64,000 nucleotides of DNA from Dokdonella sp. (GTDB taxonomy: Bacteria; Pseudomonadota; Gammaproteobacteria; Xanthomonadales; Rhodanobacteraceae): assembly GCF_017744955.1 (NCBI RefSeq), contig NZ_JAGIAG010000011.1:62001-126000 (forward strand). Reading direction: 5' to 3'. The position numbers were made by a program, and so were the translations under genes. Below, piece after piece: positions 1 through 8,960 of this stretch. Below the pieces are notes generated by a model. The model was not told the DNA's origin, did no database searches, and was given only the letters and a program-made list of their open reading frames with translations. The stretch's first letter is position 1. Every line of letters begins with the position of its first letter.

Positions 1-27
1 CGCGAACTTCTCCTCACGAGCTTCATC

Positions 28-837
28 ATGAACGCACGAACCCACGCTCCGATCACCGGCGACGACGTCCTCACCATCGCCGGCAAACCCTACCGCTCGC
101 GCCTGCTGACCGGCACCGGCAAGTTCAAGGATCTGGACGAGACGGAACGCGCGACCGCGGCCGCCGGCGCCGAGATCGTCACCGTCGCGATCCGGCGCAC
201 GAACATCGGCCAGGATCCGCACGCGCCGAACCTGCTCGACGTGCTGCCGCCGTCGCGCTACACGATCCTGCCGAACACCGCCGGCTGCTACACCGCCGAC
301 GACGCCGTGCGCACCTGCCGCCTCGCGCGCGAACTGCTCGACGGGCACCAGCTCGTGAAACTCGAGGTGCTCGGCGACCAGAAGACGCTGTTCCCCGACG
401 TGGTGCAGACGCTCGCGGCGGCGGAAACCCTGGTCAAGGACGGCTTCGAGGTCATGGTCTACACCTCCGACGATCCGATCCTGGCCAAGCGCCTGGAGGA
501 GATCGGCTGCGTCGCCGTGATGCCGCTGGCGGCGCCGATCGGCTCCGGCCTCGGCATCCAGAATCGCTGGAACCTGCTCGAGATCGTCGAGAACGCCAAG
601 GTGCCGGTGCTGGTCGACGCCGGCGTCGGCACCGCTTCGGATGCGGCGATCGCGATGGAACTGGGCTGCGACGGCGTGCTGATGAACACCGCGATCGCCG
701 GCGCGAAGGATCCGGTGCGCATGGCGCAGGCGATGAAGCTCGCGGTCGAAGCCGGCCGCCACGCGTTCCTGGCCGGACGCATTCCGCGCAAGCGCTACGC
801 CTCGGCGTCGAGCCCCGTCGACGGGCTGGTCGGCTGA
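28..837 (+). CDS. thiG: Thiazole synthase ThiG
   Basis: ThiG condenses deoxyxylulose 5-phosphate, dehydroglycine and ThiS-thiocarboxylate into the thiazole phosphate of thiamine, in the cytoplasm. The 269-aa protein has the family's usual length. The Schiff-base lysine is expected in the motif LVKLEVLGD (Lys111), followed by VMVYTSDDP and the phosphate-binding segment PVLVDAGVGTASDAA with MNTAIAGAKDP near residues 190-235. The ATG start follows closely on a pyrimidine-rich stretch, and no strong Shine-Dalgarno is visible in the 27 upstream bases. trmB starts 5 bp after its stop, so the two are probably cotranscribed; the partner thiS would be expected just upstream, outside the window. Confidence 0.96.
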   Translation: MNARTHAPITGDDVLTIAGKPYRSRLLTGTGKFKDLDETERATAAAGAEIVTVAIRRTNIGQDPHAPNLLDVLPPSRYTILPNTAGCYTADDAVRTCRLARELLDGHQLVKLEVLGDQKTLFPDVVQTLAAAETLVKDGFEVMVYTSDDPILAKRLEEIGCVAVMPLAAPIGSGLGIQNRWNLLEIVENAKVPVLVDAGVGTASDAAIAMELGCDGVLMNTAIAGAKDPVRMAQAMKLAVEAGRHAFLAGRIPRKRYASASSPVDGLVG

Positions 838-842
838 ACGCG

Positions 843-1568
843 ATGACCGGACCGACCGACGAGGAAGTCGCCGAGGCAACGCACGATCGCCGCATCCGCA
901 GCTTCGTGCTGCGGCAGGGCAGATTCACGCCGGCGCAGCAGCGCGCGTTCGACCAGCATTGGTCGAGCTACGGCTTGGACTGCTCCCCGGCCGATCGCGA
1001 CGGCGCGCCGCGTGATTTCGCCGCGGCGTTCGGACGCCGCGCACCGCTGGTGCTGGAAATCGGCTTCGGCAACGGCGAGCAGCTGCTGCATTCGGCGCAG
1101 GCCGAGCCGACGCACGACTTCATCGGCATCGAGGTGCACCGCCCCGGCGTCGGCCGGCTGATGAACGGCCTGGCCGAAGCGGGCGTCGCCAACGTGCGCC
1201 TGTACAACCACGACGCGGTCGAGGTGCTGCAGCGGGAGGTCGGCGATGCGGCGCTGGCGCAGGTGCGCATCTATTTCCCGGATCCGTGGCACAAGAAGCG
1301 CCACCACAAGCGCCGCCTGATCCAGCCGGAGTTTCTCGAACTGCTCGCGATCAAGGTCGAACGCGGCGGCCGCTTGCATCTGGCGACCGACTGGGCCGAC
1401 TATGCGGAGCAGATGCGCGAGGCGCTGGCCGCGACACCGTCGTGGCGAGCCGATCCGCGCCACGACGATTCGGCGATGCGACCGCCCTGGCGCATCGAAA
1501 CGCATTTCGAACGCCGCGGCCTGCGCCTCGGCCACGGCGTGTGGGATTTCGTCCATGAACGCACCTAG
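843..1568 (+). CDS. trmB: tRNA (guanine-N7-)-methyltransferase TrmB
   Basis: TrmB methylates G46 of the tRNA variable loop using S-adenosylmethionine. The 241-aa protein has the SAM-binding motif LEIGFGNGEQLL (around residue 75) and the family signature YFPDPWHKKRHHKRRL (around residue 140), which forms the catalytic and tRNA-binding surface. The ATG lies 5 bp after the thiG stop, so translation is probably coupled to thiG. The thiG-trmB order is, to my knowledge, common in Xanthomonadales. Identification is firm. Confidence 0.96.
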   Translation: MTGPTDEEVAEATHDRRIRSFVLRQGRFTPAQQRAFDQHWSSYGLDCSPADRDGAPRDFAAAFGRRAPLVLEIGFGNGEQLLHSAQAEPTHDFIGIEVHRPGVGRLMNGLAEAGVANVRLYNHDAVEVLQREVGDAALAQVRIYFPDPWHKKRHHKRRLIQPEFLELLAIKVERGGRLHLATDWADYAEQMREALAATPSWRADPRHDDSAMRPPWRIETHFERRGLRLGHGVWDFVHERT

Positions 1569-1724
1569 GATCACCAGCGCGGCCGGGGACCGCCGCGACG
1601 GCATCGTCGGAAGGATCGAGCCGGCGCAGAGGATCGACCCGGTCGGAGCGTGGCGGTCCTGGACCGATCGCAAACCCAAGACGTCCTGATCACGGTCAGG
1701 CACTGAATAAGAACCCAGCCCCGA

Positions 1725-3575
1725 ATGGACGCCGGCCTGCCCCTGACCACCAACATGATCCTCGTGTTCGTGCTGCTCGCGTTCACGGTGCTGATGCTGG
1801 TGCTCGAATGGATTCGCGCCGACCTGGTCGCGCTGCTGGTGATCGTGGTGATCGGCGTCACGCGCCTGCTGCCGGTGGAGCAGCTGTTCGACGGCTTCGC
1901 CGGCAACGCCGTGATCTCGCTGATCGCGGTGATGATCATGGGCGCCGGCCTCGACCGCACCGGCGTGCTGAGCAAGGCCGCTTCGTTCATCCTGCGCCTG
2001 GCCGGCGGCGTCGAGGCGCGCGTCTCGCTGCTGATCAACGCGATGGTCGGCAGCCTCTCCGCGGTGATCCAGAGCCAGGCCCTGTCGGCGCTGTTCCTGC
2101 CGGTGGTCAGCCGCATCAGCGCGCGCACCGGACTGCCGCTGAAGCGCCTGCTGCTGCCGATGGCGTGCATGATCCTGTGCGGCACCAACGTCACGATGAT
2201 CTCCAATTCGCCGCTGATCCTGCTCAACGACCTGATCGCCAGCGCGAACCGCAACCTGCCGCCCGGCGCGCAGACGATCCAGACCTTCAGCCTGTTCGCG
2301 ATCGCGCCGATCGGCATCCCGCTGCTGCTCGCCGGCCTCGCCTATTTCGCGCTGTTCACGCGCAAGCTGCTGCCGAGCGACGAGGAACGCCAGAAGGTCA
2401 CGCCGGGCCGCACCGAGACGTACTTCGCCGAGACCTACGGCATCGACGGCGACGTCGCCGAACTGATCGTCAGCACCGACAGTCCGCTGGTCGGCATGAG
2501 CGTCGGCGAGGTCGAGCAGCTGCGCGGCGCGCCGCTGATCCTCGCGCTGAAGACCGGCAACGAAGCGCGGCTGGCGCCGCCCGGCGACCAGATGATCTGG
2601 GTCGGCAGCGTGCTCGGCGTGCTCGGCAAGCGCGAGGCGGTGGCGGAGTTCGCCAACAACCAGCTGTGCCAGGTGCAGACGCGCCTGCGCAACTTCGCCG
2701 ACCTATTCAATCCGAGCCGCGCCGGCATCGCCGAGGCGGTGATTCCGCCGAGTTCGCGCTGGATCAAGAAGGCGGTCGGCGAGCTGCGCCTGCGCAAGAC
2801 GCACGGCATCTCGGTGCTCGCGGTCAACCGCGGCGAGCAGGTGTTCCGCGAGGACGTGCGCCAGGTCGCGCTGCGCGCCGGCGACACGCTGGTGCTGCAC
2901 GGCTTCTGGCGCGACCTTGCGCAGACGGCCGAGTCGCACGACTTCGTCGTCGTCACCGACTACCCGAAGGACGAGCAGCGGCCGGCCAAGATCTGGCACG
3001 CGGCCGCGTTCTTCGCGCTGGCGATGGGCCTGGGCCTGTTCACCGACCTGAAGCTCTCGGTCGCGATGCTGGTCGGTGCGGTCGGCATGCTGCTGACCGG
3101 CGTCCTCAACATGGACGAGGCCTACGGCGCGATCAACTGGAAGACGATCTTCACCCTCGCCTGCCTGATTCCGCTCGGCTGGGCGATGGATTCGACCGGC
3201 GCCGCCGCCTGGCTGGCGCAGGAAGTGCTGGTCTATCTCGGCGACTGGCCGCAATGGGGCCTGCAGGCGGTGGTCGCGATCCTGGCGCTGCTGTTCTCGC
3301 AGATCGTCTCCAACGTCGGCGCCGCCGTCATGATGGTGCCGATGGCGATCAACGTCGCGCTCGCGTCCGGCGGCAACCCGGCCGTGTACGCGATGGTCGT
3401 CGCGGTCTCGACCTCCAACACGTTCATCATGCCGAGCGCGAACCCGGTGATCATGATCGTGGCCGGCCCGGGCGGCTACCGCCGGCGCGACTTCCTGCGC
3501 GTCGGCATTCCGCTGACGGTGCTCATGCTCGTCGTCATGCTGCTGGCGGTGAACCTGGTATTCGGGCGCGGTTGA
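1725..3575 (+). CDS. SLC13-family permease with two TrkA-C (RCK_C) domains
   Basis: An inner-membrane transporter of the SLC13/DASS superfamily, whose members move dicarboxylates, sulfate or other anions with sodium or protons. The 616-aa protein has an N-terminal half with about five membrane segments, a central cytoplasmic region (about residues 215-420) with two TrkA-C-like regulatory domains, and a C-terminal membrane half. Re-entrant SNT-type motifs occur in both halves: CGTNVTMISNSPLIL near residue 150 and STSNTFIMPSANPV near residue 565. The substrate cannot be read from the sequence. Sulfate is possible because cys genes lie elsewhere in the window, but this is speculation. The ATG at 1725 is the first in frame; a start at 1755 would leave a shorter N-terminus. 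Confidence 0.85.
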   Translation: MDAGLPLTTNMILVFVLLAFTVLMLVLEWIRADLVALLVIVVIGVTRLLPVEQLFDGFAGNAVISLIAVMIMGAGLDRTGVLSKAASFILRLAGGVEARVSLLINAMVGSLSAVIQSQALSALFLPVVSRISARTGLPLKRLLLPMACMILCGTNVTMISNSPLILLNDLIASANRNLPPGAQTIQTFSLFAIAPIGIPLLLAGLAYFALFTRKLLPSDEERQKVTPGRTETYFAETYGIDGDVAELIVSTDSPLVGMSVGEVEQLRGAPLILALKTGNEARLAPPGDQMIWVGSVLGVLGKREAVAEFANNQLCQVQTRLRNFADLFNPSRAGIAEAVIPPSSRWIKKAVGELRLRKTHGISVLAVNRGEQVFREDVRQVALRAGDTLVLHGFWRDLAQTAESHDFVVVTDYPKDEQRPAKIWHAAAFFALAMGLGLFTDLKLSVAMLVGAVGMLLTGVLNMDEAYGAINWKTIFTLACLIPLGWAMDSTGAAAWLAQEVLVYLGDWPQWGLQAVVAILALLFSQIVSNVGAAVMMVPMAINVALASGGNPAVYAMVVAVSTSNTFIMPSANPVIMIVAGPGGYRRRDFLRVGIPLTVLMLVVMLLAVNLVFGRG

Positions 3576-3659
3576 CGATTTCGCAATCGCGGCAACACGC
3601 AACGGAGTACGCTAGCGGCGGAATGGCCCCGCAGGGACGCGATCTGACGGAGAAATCCG

Positions 3660-4031
3660 ATGATCATCCGCTTTGCATCCGCTCTGTTTCTCGCCTCGTT
3701 CGCATGCAGCGCGCCGGCTCTGGCCGAAGGCTGCAAGGTCACCGGCACGGTCTACGATTTCGAGGGCCGGCCCCTGCGCGACGCCGTCGTCCGGCTCGTC
3801 GATCTCGACACCCGCCAATCGCTGTTCGCGGTCGCCGACGCGCAGGCGGCATTCACCGTGCACGGTGCCGCGCGGCCGGGCACGGAGGGCTATCGCGTCG
3901 ACGTCCTGAGCGAGCCGACGCGCGTCACCGGCTCGCACATTCCGACGCGTTCGATCCTCGGCATGACCGAGCCGTTCACCTGCGACGCCGGGCAGCTCGC
4001 GCGCCAGGACGTGCGCGTGCAGGTCGACTGA
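3660..4031 (+). CDS. Small secreted protein with a carboxypeptidase-regulatory-like fold (hypothetical)
   Basis: A 123-aa protein of unknown function. Residues 1-22 form a clear signal peptide (a hydrophobic stretch ending APALA, then EG), so the mature protein of about 100 residues should be periplasmic or exported. The mature part starts CKVTGTVYDFEGRPLRDAVV, which resembles the first strands of carboxypeptidase-regulatory or transthyretin-like beta sandwiches. Two cysteines (start and near the end, FTCDAG) could form a disulfide. GGAG at about 3650 with good spacing supports the ATG. The next gene is convergent, so this is probably a single-gene unit. Confidence 0.7.
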   Translation: MIIRFASALFLASFACSAPALAEGCKVTGTVYDFEGRPLRDAVVRLVDLDTRQSLFAVADAQAAFTVHGAARPGTEGYRVDVLSEPTRVTGSHIPTRSILGMTEPFTCDAGQLARQDVRVQVD

Positions 4032-4039
4032 GCCGCCGC

Positions 4040-4372
4040 TCAGCGCAGGACGACGGCGCCGTCGACGACCTCGATCGGCGCCGGCGCCAGGCGGCTGCCG
4101 CGGCACGGACCTGCGATGCACTCGCCGCTGTCGACGGCGAAGGTCGCGCCGTGCGCGGCGCAGATCAGGCGGCCGTCGCGGACCAGGAACCGACCCGGGG
4201 CGTAGTCGAGATGGCGGCCCTGGTGCGGGCACTCGTTGTGGTACGCGAACGCCTGCTCGCCCTGGCGCAGCAGGATCAGCTCGCAGGCGCCGGCCGGCGC
4301 CTCCACGCGGGCGGCAATCGCATCACCGTCGGGAATGTCCTCGAGCCGGCACAGCGGCGGGTTCGCATTCAT
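4040..4372 (-). CDS. Rieske [2Fe-2S] ferredoxin-like protein
   Basis: A small soluble Rieske protein (about 110 aa) of the type that serves as electron-transfer subunit or accessory ferredoxin. The cluster ligands are visible as CPHQGRHLDY and CAAHGATF, that is C-x-H spaced about 18 residues from C-x-x-H. The rest follows the NirD/BphF-like pattern (LCRLEDIPDG at the N-terminus, PAPIEVVDGAVVLR at the end). I chose the ATG at 4372 because the conserved fold begins right after it; an upstream ATG at 4408 would add 12 unconserved residues. It converges with the preceding secreted protein and diverges from the following small membrane protein. No oxygenase or reductase partner is nearby. Confidence 0.88.
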   Translation of the reverse strand: MNANPPLCRLEDIPDGDAIAARVEAPAGACELILLRQGEQAFAYHNECPHQGRHLDYAPGRFLVRDGRLICAAHGATFAVDSGECIAGPCRGSRLAPAPIEVVDGAVVLR

Positions 4373-4470
4373 ACTTTCAGCACTTGTCCCGGCGCCGTCC
4401 GTTCCCATACTGGACGTTCGGCTCCTCGAAACGGAAGACGGGGCGCGATTTTCGCATACGGAGTACCGGC

Positions 4471-4749
4471 ATGATCCTGTTCCGCACCTTTCGTCCGCGC
4501 CATCCGCTCGCGCGGTTCGCGGTGGCCGTGCTCGGCGCGGTCGTGGTGGCGGGATTCATCGCGCTCAGCCTGTTCGCGATCGTCGCGCTGGCGATCGGCG
4601 GAGGCGTCTTCCTGCTGCTGAAAGCCCTGCGGGGGACGCCGCGGCCCGCCGCGGCGAAAGCGGCACCGTCGCGCGGCTCCGCTCCCGGAGTCATCGAGGG
4701 CGAGTACGTCATCGTGCAGAGCGCGCCGGCACGCGAATCCGCGCGCTGA
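4471..4749 (+). CDS. Small membrane protein (hypothetical)
   Basis: A 92-aa hypothetical protein with one long hydrophobic stretch of about 45 residues near the N-terminus (VAVLGAVVVAGFIALS, then LFAIVALAIGGGVFLLL). This probably forms two closely spaced membrane helices. A basic alanine/proline-rich linker follows, then a short conserved-looking tail (GVIEGEYVIV). Tails of the form 'IEGEY' are seen in small uncharacterised proteobacterial membrane proteins. The ATG at 4471 is preceded by GGAG at 4460-4463; a more upstream in-frame start would add 29 arginine-rich residues without character. Function unknown. Confidence 0.65.
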   Translation: MILFRTFRPRHPLARFAVAVLGAVVVAGFIALSLFAIVALAIGGGVFLLLKALRGTPRPAAAKAAPSRGSAPGVIEGEYVIVQSAPARESAR

Positions 4750-5043
4750 TCGCGCAAGATTCCGATAGTCCGGGTGCCGGCGCGGGCGTAGGCTGCGCGA
4801 CATGGACGCTCGAACACTCATCGGAAACAGCCTGCGCGATGGGATCCCGCGCCTGACCCGGTATCTGCACGAACGACGAGCCGGCGCCCCGGATCGCAAT
4901 CCGGCGCGCCAGCGATTCGAACGCAGAATGGCTCCTCGCTGGACGCAGACAGTGGAACTCGCGAGGAACCATCACCGCCCCTATCCTCACACTCGGCCCT
5001 CTCTCCGCCCAACGAGCCTTCGGCGCCGCCGCGCCGCATTCCG

Positions 5044-5964
5044 ATGAACGACACTTCGTCTTGCGCCTCCGCCGAGACGGCGCCGCCGTCCGCGCTGCTG
5101 ACGCCACGCGTGCTGGTGCCGCTGGCGCTGATCGCGCTGTACCTGGTCTGGGGTTCCACCTATCTGGCGATCCGCGTCGCACTGGTCAGCTATCCGCCGT
5201 TCCTGATGGCCGGCGTGCGCTTCCTCTGCGCCGGCTTCGCGCTGTACGCGTTCCTGCGCTGGCGCGGCATGGCCGCGCCGACGCGCGCGCAGTGGCTCAA
5301 CGCCGCCGCCACCGGAACCTTGCTGCTCGGCTTCGGCAACGGCCTGGTCTGCTATGCGGAGCAGAGCGTGAATTCGGGGCTCGCCGCGGTCGCCGTCGCG
5401 GCGATGCCGCTGTTCGCGGCCTTGTTCGGCGGCATCTACGGCCATTGGCCGCGGCGCATGGAATGGCTCGGCCTCGGCGTCGGCTTCGCCGGCGTGATCC
5501 TGCTCAACTTCGGCGGCGGCATGGCCGGCACGCCGGTCGGCGCGATCGCCTTGATCGTCGCCGCAGCCGCGTGGGCGTTCGGCTCGGTCTGGAGCAAGCG
5601 TCGCGACATGCCGCCGGCGGCGATGAACACCGCCGCGCAGATGCTGGCGGGCGGCACGATCCTGTTCGTCGGCGCCCTGCTCGCCGGCGAGCGCCTGCCC
5701 GCCGCACCGACCTTGAGCGCGACGCTGGCACTGGTCTATCTCGGCGCCTTCGGCTCGATCATCGGCTTCACCGCGTATCTGTACCTGCTCAACACCGTGC
5801 GTCCCGCGCTGGCGACCAGCTACGCCTACGTGAATCCCCCGGTGGCGGTGCTGTTCGGCGCCCTGCTCGGCGGCGAGGCCGTGCACACCTTCGACGTGGT
5901 CGCGATGGCGGTGATCCTCGGCGGCGTCGCGTTGATCGCTCTTGCGCGCGAGCGCAAGGCGTAG
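5044..5964 (+). CDS. EamA/DMT-family exporter
   Basis: A 306-aa inner-membrane transporter of the drug/metabolite transporter superfamily (10 TM, two EamA repeats). It starts its first repeat with LYLVWGSTYLAIRVAL, the usual DMT signature, and the second with VAAAAWAFGSVWSKR near residue 180. It ends in a short basic tail (LARERKA). Relatives export amino acids or metabolites, with substrates rarely predictable. It stands alone on the plus strand and is followed by a hairpin-forming repeat before the convergent efflux operon. Confidence 0.9.
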   Translation: MNDTSSCASAETAPPSALLTPRVLVPLALIALYLVWGSTYLAIRVALVSYPPFLMAGVRFLCAGFALYAFLRWRGMAAPTRAQWLNAAATGTLLLGFGNGLVCYAEQSVNSGLAAVAVAAMPLFAALFGGIYGHWPRRMEWLGLGVGFAGVILLNFGGGMAGTPVGAIALIVAAAAWAFGSVWSKRRDMPPAAMNTAAQMLAGGTILFVGALLAGERLPAAPTLSATLALVYLGAFGSIIGFTAYLYLLNTVRPALATSYAYVNPPVAVLFGALLGGEAVHTFDVVAMAVILGGVALIALARERKA

Positions 5965-5987
5965 CGGCCGGAGGGCCGGGAAGCGGT

Positions 5988-6165
5988 TTCTCGCAGAGCC
6001 GCAGAGGACGCCGAGAAGGGCAACAACCCGAGTCTTCATCGCGCTTCCGCGAGAGACTTCTTCCTGAGCCTTCCGAAAACGCCTCTCGCGGAGCCGCAGA
6101 AAGCGCCGAGAACAGCAAAAGCAGAATCTTTACCTCTGCGTCTCCGCGTCTCTGCGAGAGCGCTC
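5988..6165. repeat. Intergenic 'cgcagag' palindromic repeat cluster
   Basis: Three copies of a G/A-rich repeat with core tctcgcagagccgcaga lie in the 273-bp space between the EamA gene and the convergent permease gene: two in one orientation (5988-6018 and 6082-6112), one inverted (6132-6161). The inverted copies can fold into a long hairpin followed by a T-rich stretch (cgctctttttctcg). The same family recurs at 19801-19886, also between convergent genes. A bidirectional terminator role is inferred from position. Confidence 0.7.
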
Positions 6166-6237
6166 TTTTTCTCGAGACGAACGTAGCCTGCGAACGAAAC
6201 CCACCCCGGGACGATATCGTCCCGGGGTGGAAAGCGG

Positions 6238-7551
6238 CTACAGCTCGCGCAACGCCGTCGTCACCGGCAGGCGCGCCGCGCGCAGCGCGGGATACAGGCC
6301 GCCGATGAAGCCGATCGCCAGCGCCCACTTGAGGCCGGTCCACAGCAGCGAGGGCGACACCTTGAAGTCGAACGTGAGCTGGCCGACGCCGGACATCGTC
6401 GAGGCGGTGTAGCCGTTGAAGAGCGCCCACGCGATGGCGCCGCCGATCGCGCCGCCGATCAAGGCGAGCAGCATCGTCTCGAGCATGATCGCGATGACCA
6501 CCGGCAGGCCGCGGAAACCGATCGCGCGCAGCGTGGCGATTTCGCGCGCACGCGTCGCGACCGCGGCGAACATCGTGTTGAGCGCGCCGAACACGGCGCC
6601 GATGCCCATGATCGCGCCGACCACGATGCCGATGAAGGTGATCACCTTCGCGATCTGCTCGGACTGCTTGCTGAAGTACTCGATCGTCGTGCTGGTATCC
6701 ACCTGCAGGCGCGGATCGGAGGCGAGCGACGCCTTGAACGCGTCGAACGCGTCCGCCCCGGTCAGGCGCACGAACACCGAACTCAGGCTGTTGCCGCTGC
6801 GGTAGGCCGGACCGATCACGTCGGCGTCGCCCCACAGCTCCGATTCCATCGCGTCCTTCGACTCGAAGATGCCGACGATCTTCCAGGTCTGGTTGCCGAG
6901 CTTGATCTCGCGATCGACGTCGATGCCTTCGAACTGGCGCTGCGCGCCCTTGCCGGCGACCAGTTCGCGCAGGCCCGGCTGGAACTTGCGCCCGGCGACG
7001 ATCTTCGCGTTCGGCCGCAGCTTCCAGGCACCGTCGCCGATGCCGCGCAGCTGCACGCTGCCGAAGTCCTCCTCGACGTTGCCGCCCTTGATCGGCAGGT
7101 TCGCCGCGACGACCAGCTCCGCCGAGGTGATCGGCTTGCCCTGCTCGTCCTTGGCGATGCCCGGCGCCTGCTCGATCACCAGCGCGTTGTCCTTCGACAG
7201 CACCGAGGCGACCTCGGCCGCCGAGGCGCCGCGCATGACGATCGCGGTGTCCTCGCTGCCGCTGCGGCGCAGGGTTTCGCTGTAGCCCTCGGCCATCGCC
7301 AGCATCGCCACCAGCACGGCGACGACGCCGGCGATGCCGATCACGATGACCGCCGACGAACCGAGCCGCTGCGGCAAGGTGGCGACGCCGATGCCGGTCA
7401 CCGAGGCGGCCTGGCGGCCGCTGCGCGCCAGCAGCATCCACGCCGCCAGCACGACCAGCAGCGCGAGCAGGGCGATCCACGGCAGATTGAGGAACACCGC
7501 GACGCCAACCAGGACGGCGAGGAAGGTGATCAGACCGATCAGAAATTTCAT
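6238..7551 (-). CDS. ABC transporter permease, FtsX/MacB type (distal)
   Basis: A 437-aa inner-membrane permease and the last gene of the minus-strand efflux operon. Two N-terminal hydrophobic segments are followed by a third membrane helix (VIVIGIAGVVAVLVAMLAMAE), a large extracytoplasmic domain (about residues 95-300), and a C-terminal FtsX-like triplet of helices. The C-terminal end (YPALRAARLPVTTALREL) is the classic FtsX/MacB tail. Unlike MacB, the ATPase is encoded separately. With the adaptor, the ATPase and the second permease it should form a tripartite efflux pump for peptides, lipids or macrolide-like compounds. The substrate is unknown. Confidence 0.9.
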   Translation of the reverse strand: MKFLIGLITFLAVLVGVAVFLNLPWIALLALLVVLAAWMLLARSGRQAASVTGIGVATLPQRLGSSAVIVIGIAGVVAVLVAMLAMAEGYSETLRRSGSEDTAIVMRGASAAEVASVLSKDNALVIEQAPGIAKDEQGKPITSAELVVAANLPIKGGNVEEDFGSVQLRGIGDGAWKLRPNAKIVAGRKFQPGLRELVAGKGAQRQFEGIDVDREIKLGNQTWKIVGIFESKDAMESELWGDADVIGPAYRSGNSLSSVFVRLTGADAFDAFKASLASDPRLQVDTSTTIEYFSKQSEQIAKVITFIGIVVGAIMGIGAVFGALNTMFAAVATRAREIATLRAIGFRGLPVVIAIMLETMLLALIGGAIGGAIAWALFNGYTASTMSGVGQLTFDFKVSPSLLWTGLKWALAIGFIGGLYPALRAARLPVTTALREL

Positions 7552-7629
7552 GGTGGATTTCCTCCTTGCGATCGTCCTGATCGCAAAAGCCAGAGCGGCC
7601 GTCCTGACCGCACTTTTAATTAGGAAGAA

Positions 7630-8793
7630 CTAACGTCCGGCCAGGGCGTCGACAATGTTCAGGCGCATCGCGCGCAGCGCCGGCAGCGCACCGATGACCA
7701 GGCCGATCGCCAGCATCAGCGCGATGCCGAGCAGCCAGCTGCTGAGGCCCACCGGCGGCAGGTTCAGCATGCCGTTGCTGTTCGCGGTGATCGCCGGCGC
7801 CAGCAGGCTGACCAGGCCGATGCCGATCAGGCCGCCGAGCAGTAGCAACAGGATCGATTCCGCGAGCACCAGGCACAGCACGCTGGTGTTCGAGAAGCCG
7901 ATCGTCTTCAGCACCGCCAGCTCGGACGTGCGCTCGCGCACCGCCTGCATCATCGTGTTGCCGGTCAGCAGCAGCAGGGTGAAGAACACCGCACCCATGA
8001 TCGACGTCACGATCAGGCCGATGTCGGCCACGTTCTTCATCCACGACGCCATCGCGGCCTGTTCGGTCTGCGTCTTCGTCTCGTGGTCGGAGTTGGCCGA
8101 CAGGCCGTCGATCGCCTTGGCCACGCGGTCGGCGTTGGCCGGGTCGGTCACGCGCGTGACGTACCAGCCGACCGTGCCGCGGTTGTACGGCGTGGTCTCG
8201 TCGAAGTTCTTCCAGTGCAGGAGGAACATCTGGTCGTACCAGGAGTTCTTCTCGTCCTTGGAGTGGATGATGCCGACCAGATCGAAGTTCCAGTTCTTCG
8301 AGCCTTCCTTGTTCGGGAAGATGTTGGACTGCAGCGGGATCTTGTCGCCGACCTTCCAGCCGTACTTCTGCGCCAGCACTGCGCCCACCACCGCGCCGTT
8401 CGGCGTGGTGTCGAACGCCTTGCGCTCCTCCGGCGCGATCGAGATCTCCGGATACATGTCGATGTAGTTCGGCGCGACCGCGAAGGAGAAGATCTGGTTG
8501 TGCGGATCCTGGTACGCGCCGCCGAACCAGTTCGCGTAGGTGACCATCTCGACGCCGTCGACCGCGCCGATGCGCGCTTCGAGCGACAGCGGCAGGGTCT
8601 GGATGAACGACAGGCGCGAGCCGGTCTGCAGGCGCTTGGCGCCGTTCGCCGACTTGCCCACGTCGTCGAAGGAGATGCGCACGGCGTCGAGCAGGCCGAA
8701 CAAAAGGAAGGCGGCGACGATCGAGACCAGCGTCAGGATCGTGCGCGTCTTGCGCCGGAACAGCGCGGCCCAGATGAGATGCAGGTATTTCAT
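7630..8793 (-). CDS. ABC transporter permease, FtsX/MacB type (proximal)
   Basis: A 387-aa permease with the architecture TM1 (residues about 18-40), a MacB-like periplasmic domain (about 45-265), and three C-terminal helices. The motif VRERTSELAVLKTIGFSN before TM3 and the tail ALPALRAMRLNIVDAL are characteristic of the FtsX fold. It lies between the ATPase gene and the second permease gene (78 bp apart). Two different FtsX-type permeases with one ATPase suggest a heterodimeric membrane unit. Confidence 0.9.
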   Translation of the reverse strand: MKYLHLIWAALFRRKTRTILTLVSIVAAFLLFGLLDAVRISFDDVGKSANGAKRLQTGSRLSFIQTLPLSLEARIGAVDGVEMVTYANWFGGAYQDPHNQIFSFAVAPNYIDMYPEISIAPEERKAFDTTPNGAVVGAVLAQKYGWKVGDKIPLQSNIFPNKEGSKNWNFDLVGIIHSKDEKNSWYDQMFLLHWKNFDETTPYNRGTVGWYVTRVTDPANADRVAKAIDGLSANSDHETKTQTEQAAMASWMKNVADIGLIVTSIMGAVFFTLLLLTGNTMMQAVRERTSELAVLKTIGFSNTSVLCLVLAESILLLLLGGLIGIGLVSLLAPAITANSNGMLNLPPVGLSSWLLGIALMLAIGLVIGALPALRAMRLNIVDALAGR

Positions 8794-8815
8794 GTGTTAC
8801 CTCGCTAGCTTTCCC

Positions 8816-8946
8816 CCTTCTCCCGCTCGCGGGAGAAGGTGCCGAAGGCGGATGAGGGCGCTCCTGGGACGACGCTTCCCGCGTGCGGACCGAAACGCCG
8901 TACTCCGATCGCCCTCACCCTGCCCTCTCCCGCGAGCGGGAGAGGG
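8816..8946. repeat. REP-like palindrome pair with ctcccgc/gcgggag cores
   Basis: Two near-perfect palindromes, 8816-8839 (core ctcccgctcgcgggag) and 8923-8946 (core ctcccgcgagcgggag), bracket a spacer whose ends are also complementary (gatgagggcg / cgccctcac). The whole can fold into one long cruciform. It lies inside the efflux operon between permease and ATPase genes. The same element occurs at 57098-57201 between cysJ and cysI. Such pairs resemble REP/BIME-type mobile palindromes. Confidence 0.8.
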
Positions 8947-8960
8947 TTTGGTCGTCCGCG

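Noticed and set aside
4802..5047. An 81-codon plus-strand frame between the small membrane protein and the EamA gene.
   Set aside because: Arginine/proline-rich, overlaps the EamA start, no recognisable ribosome site or homologous motif.
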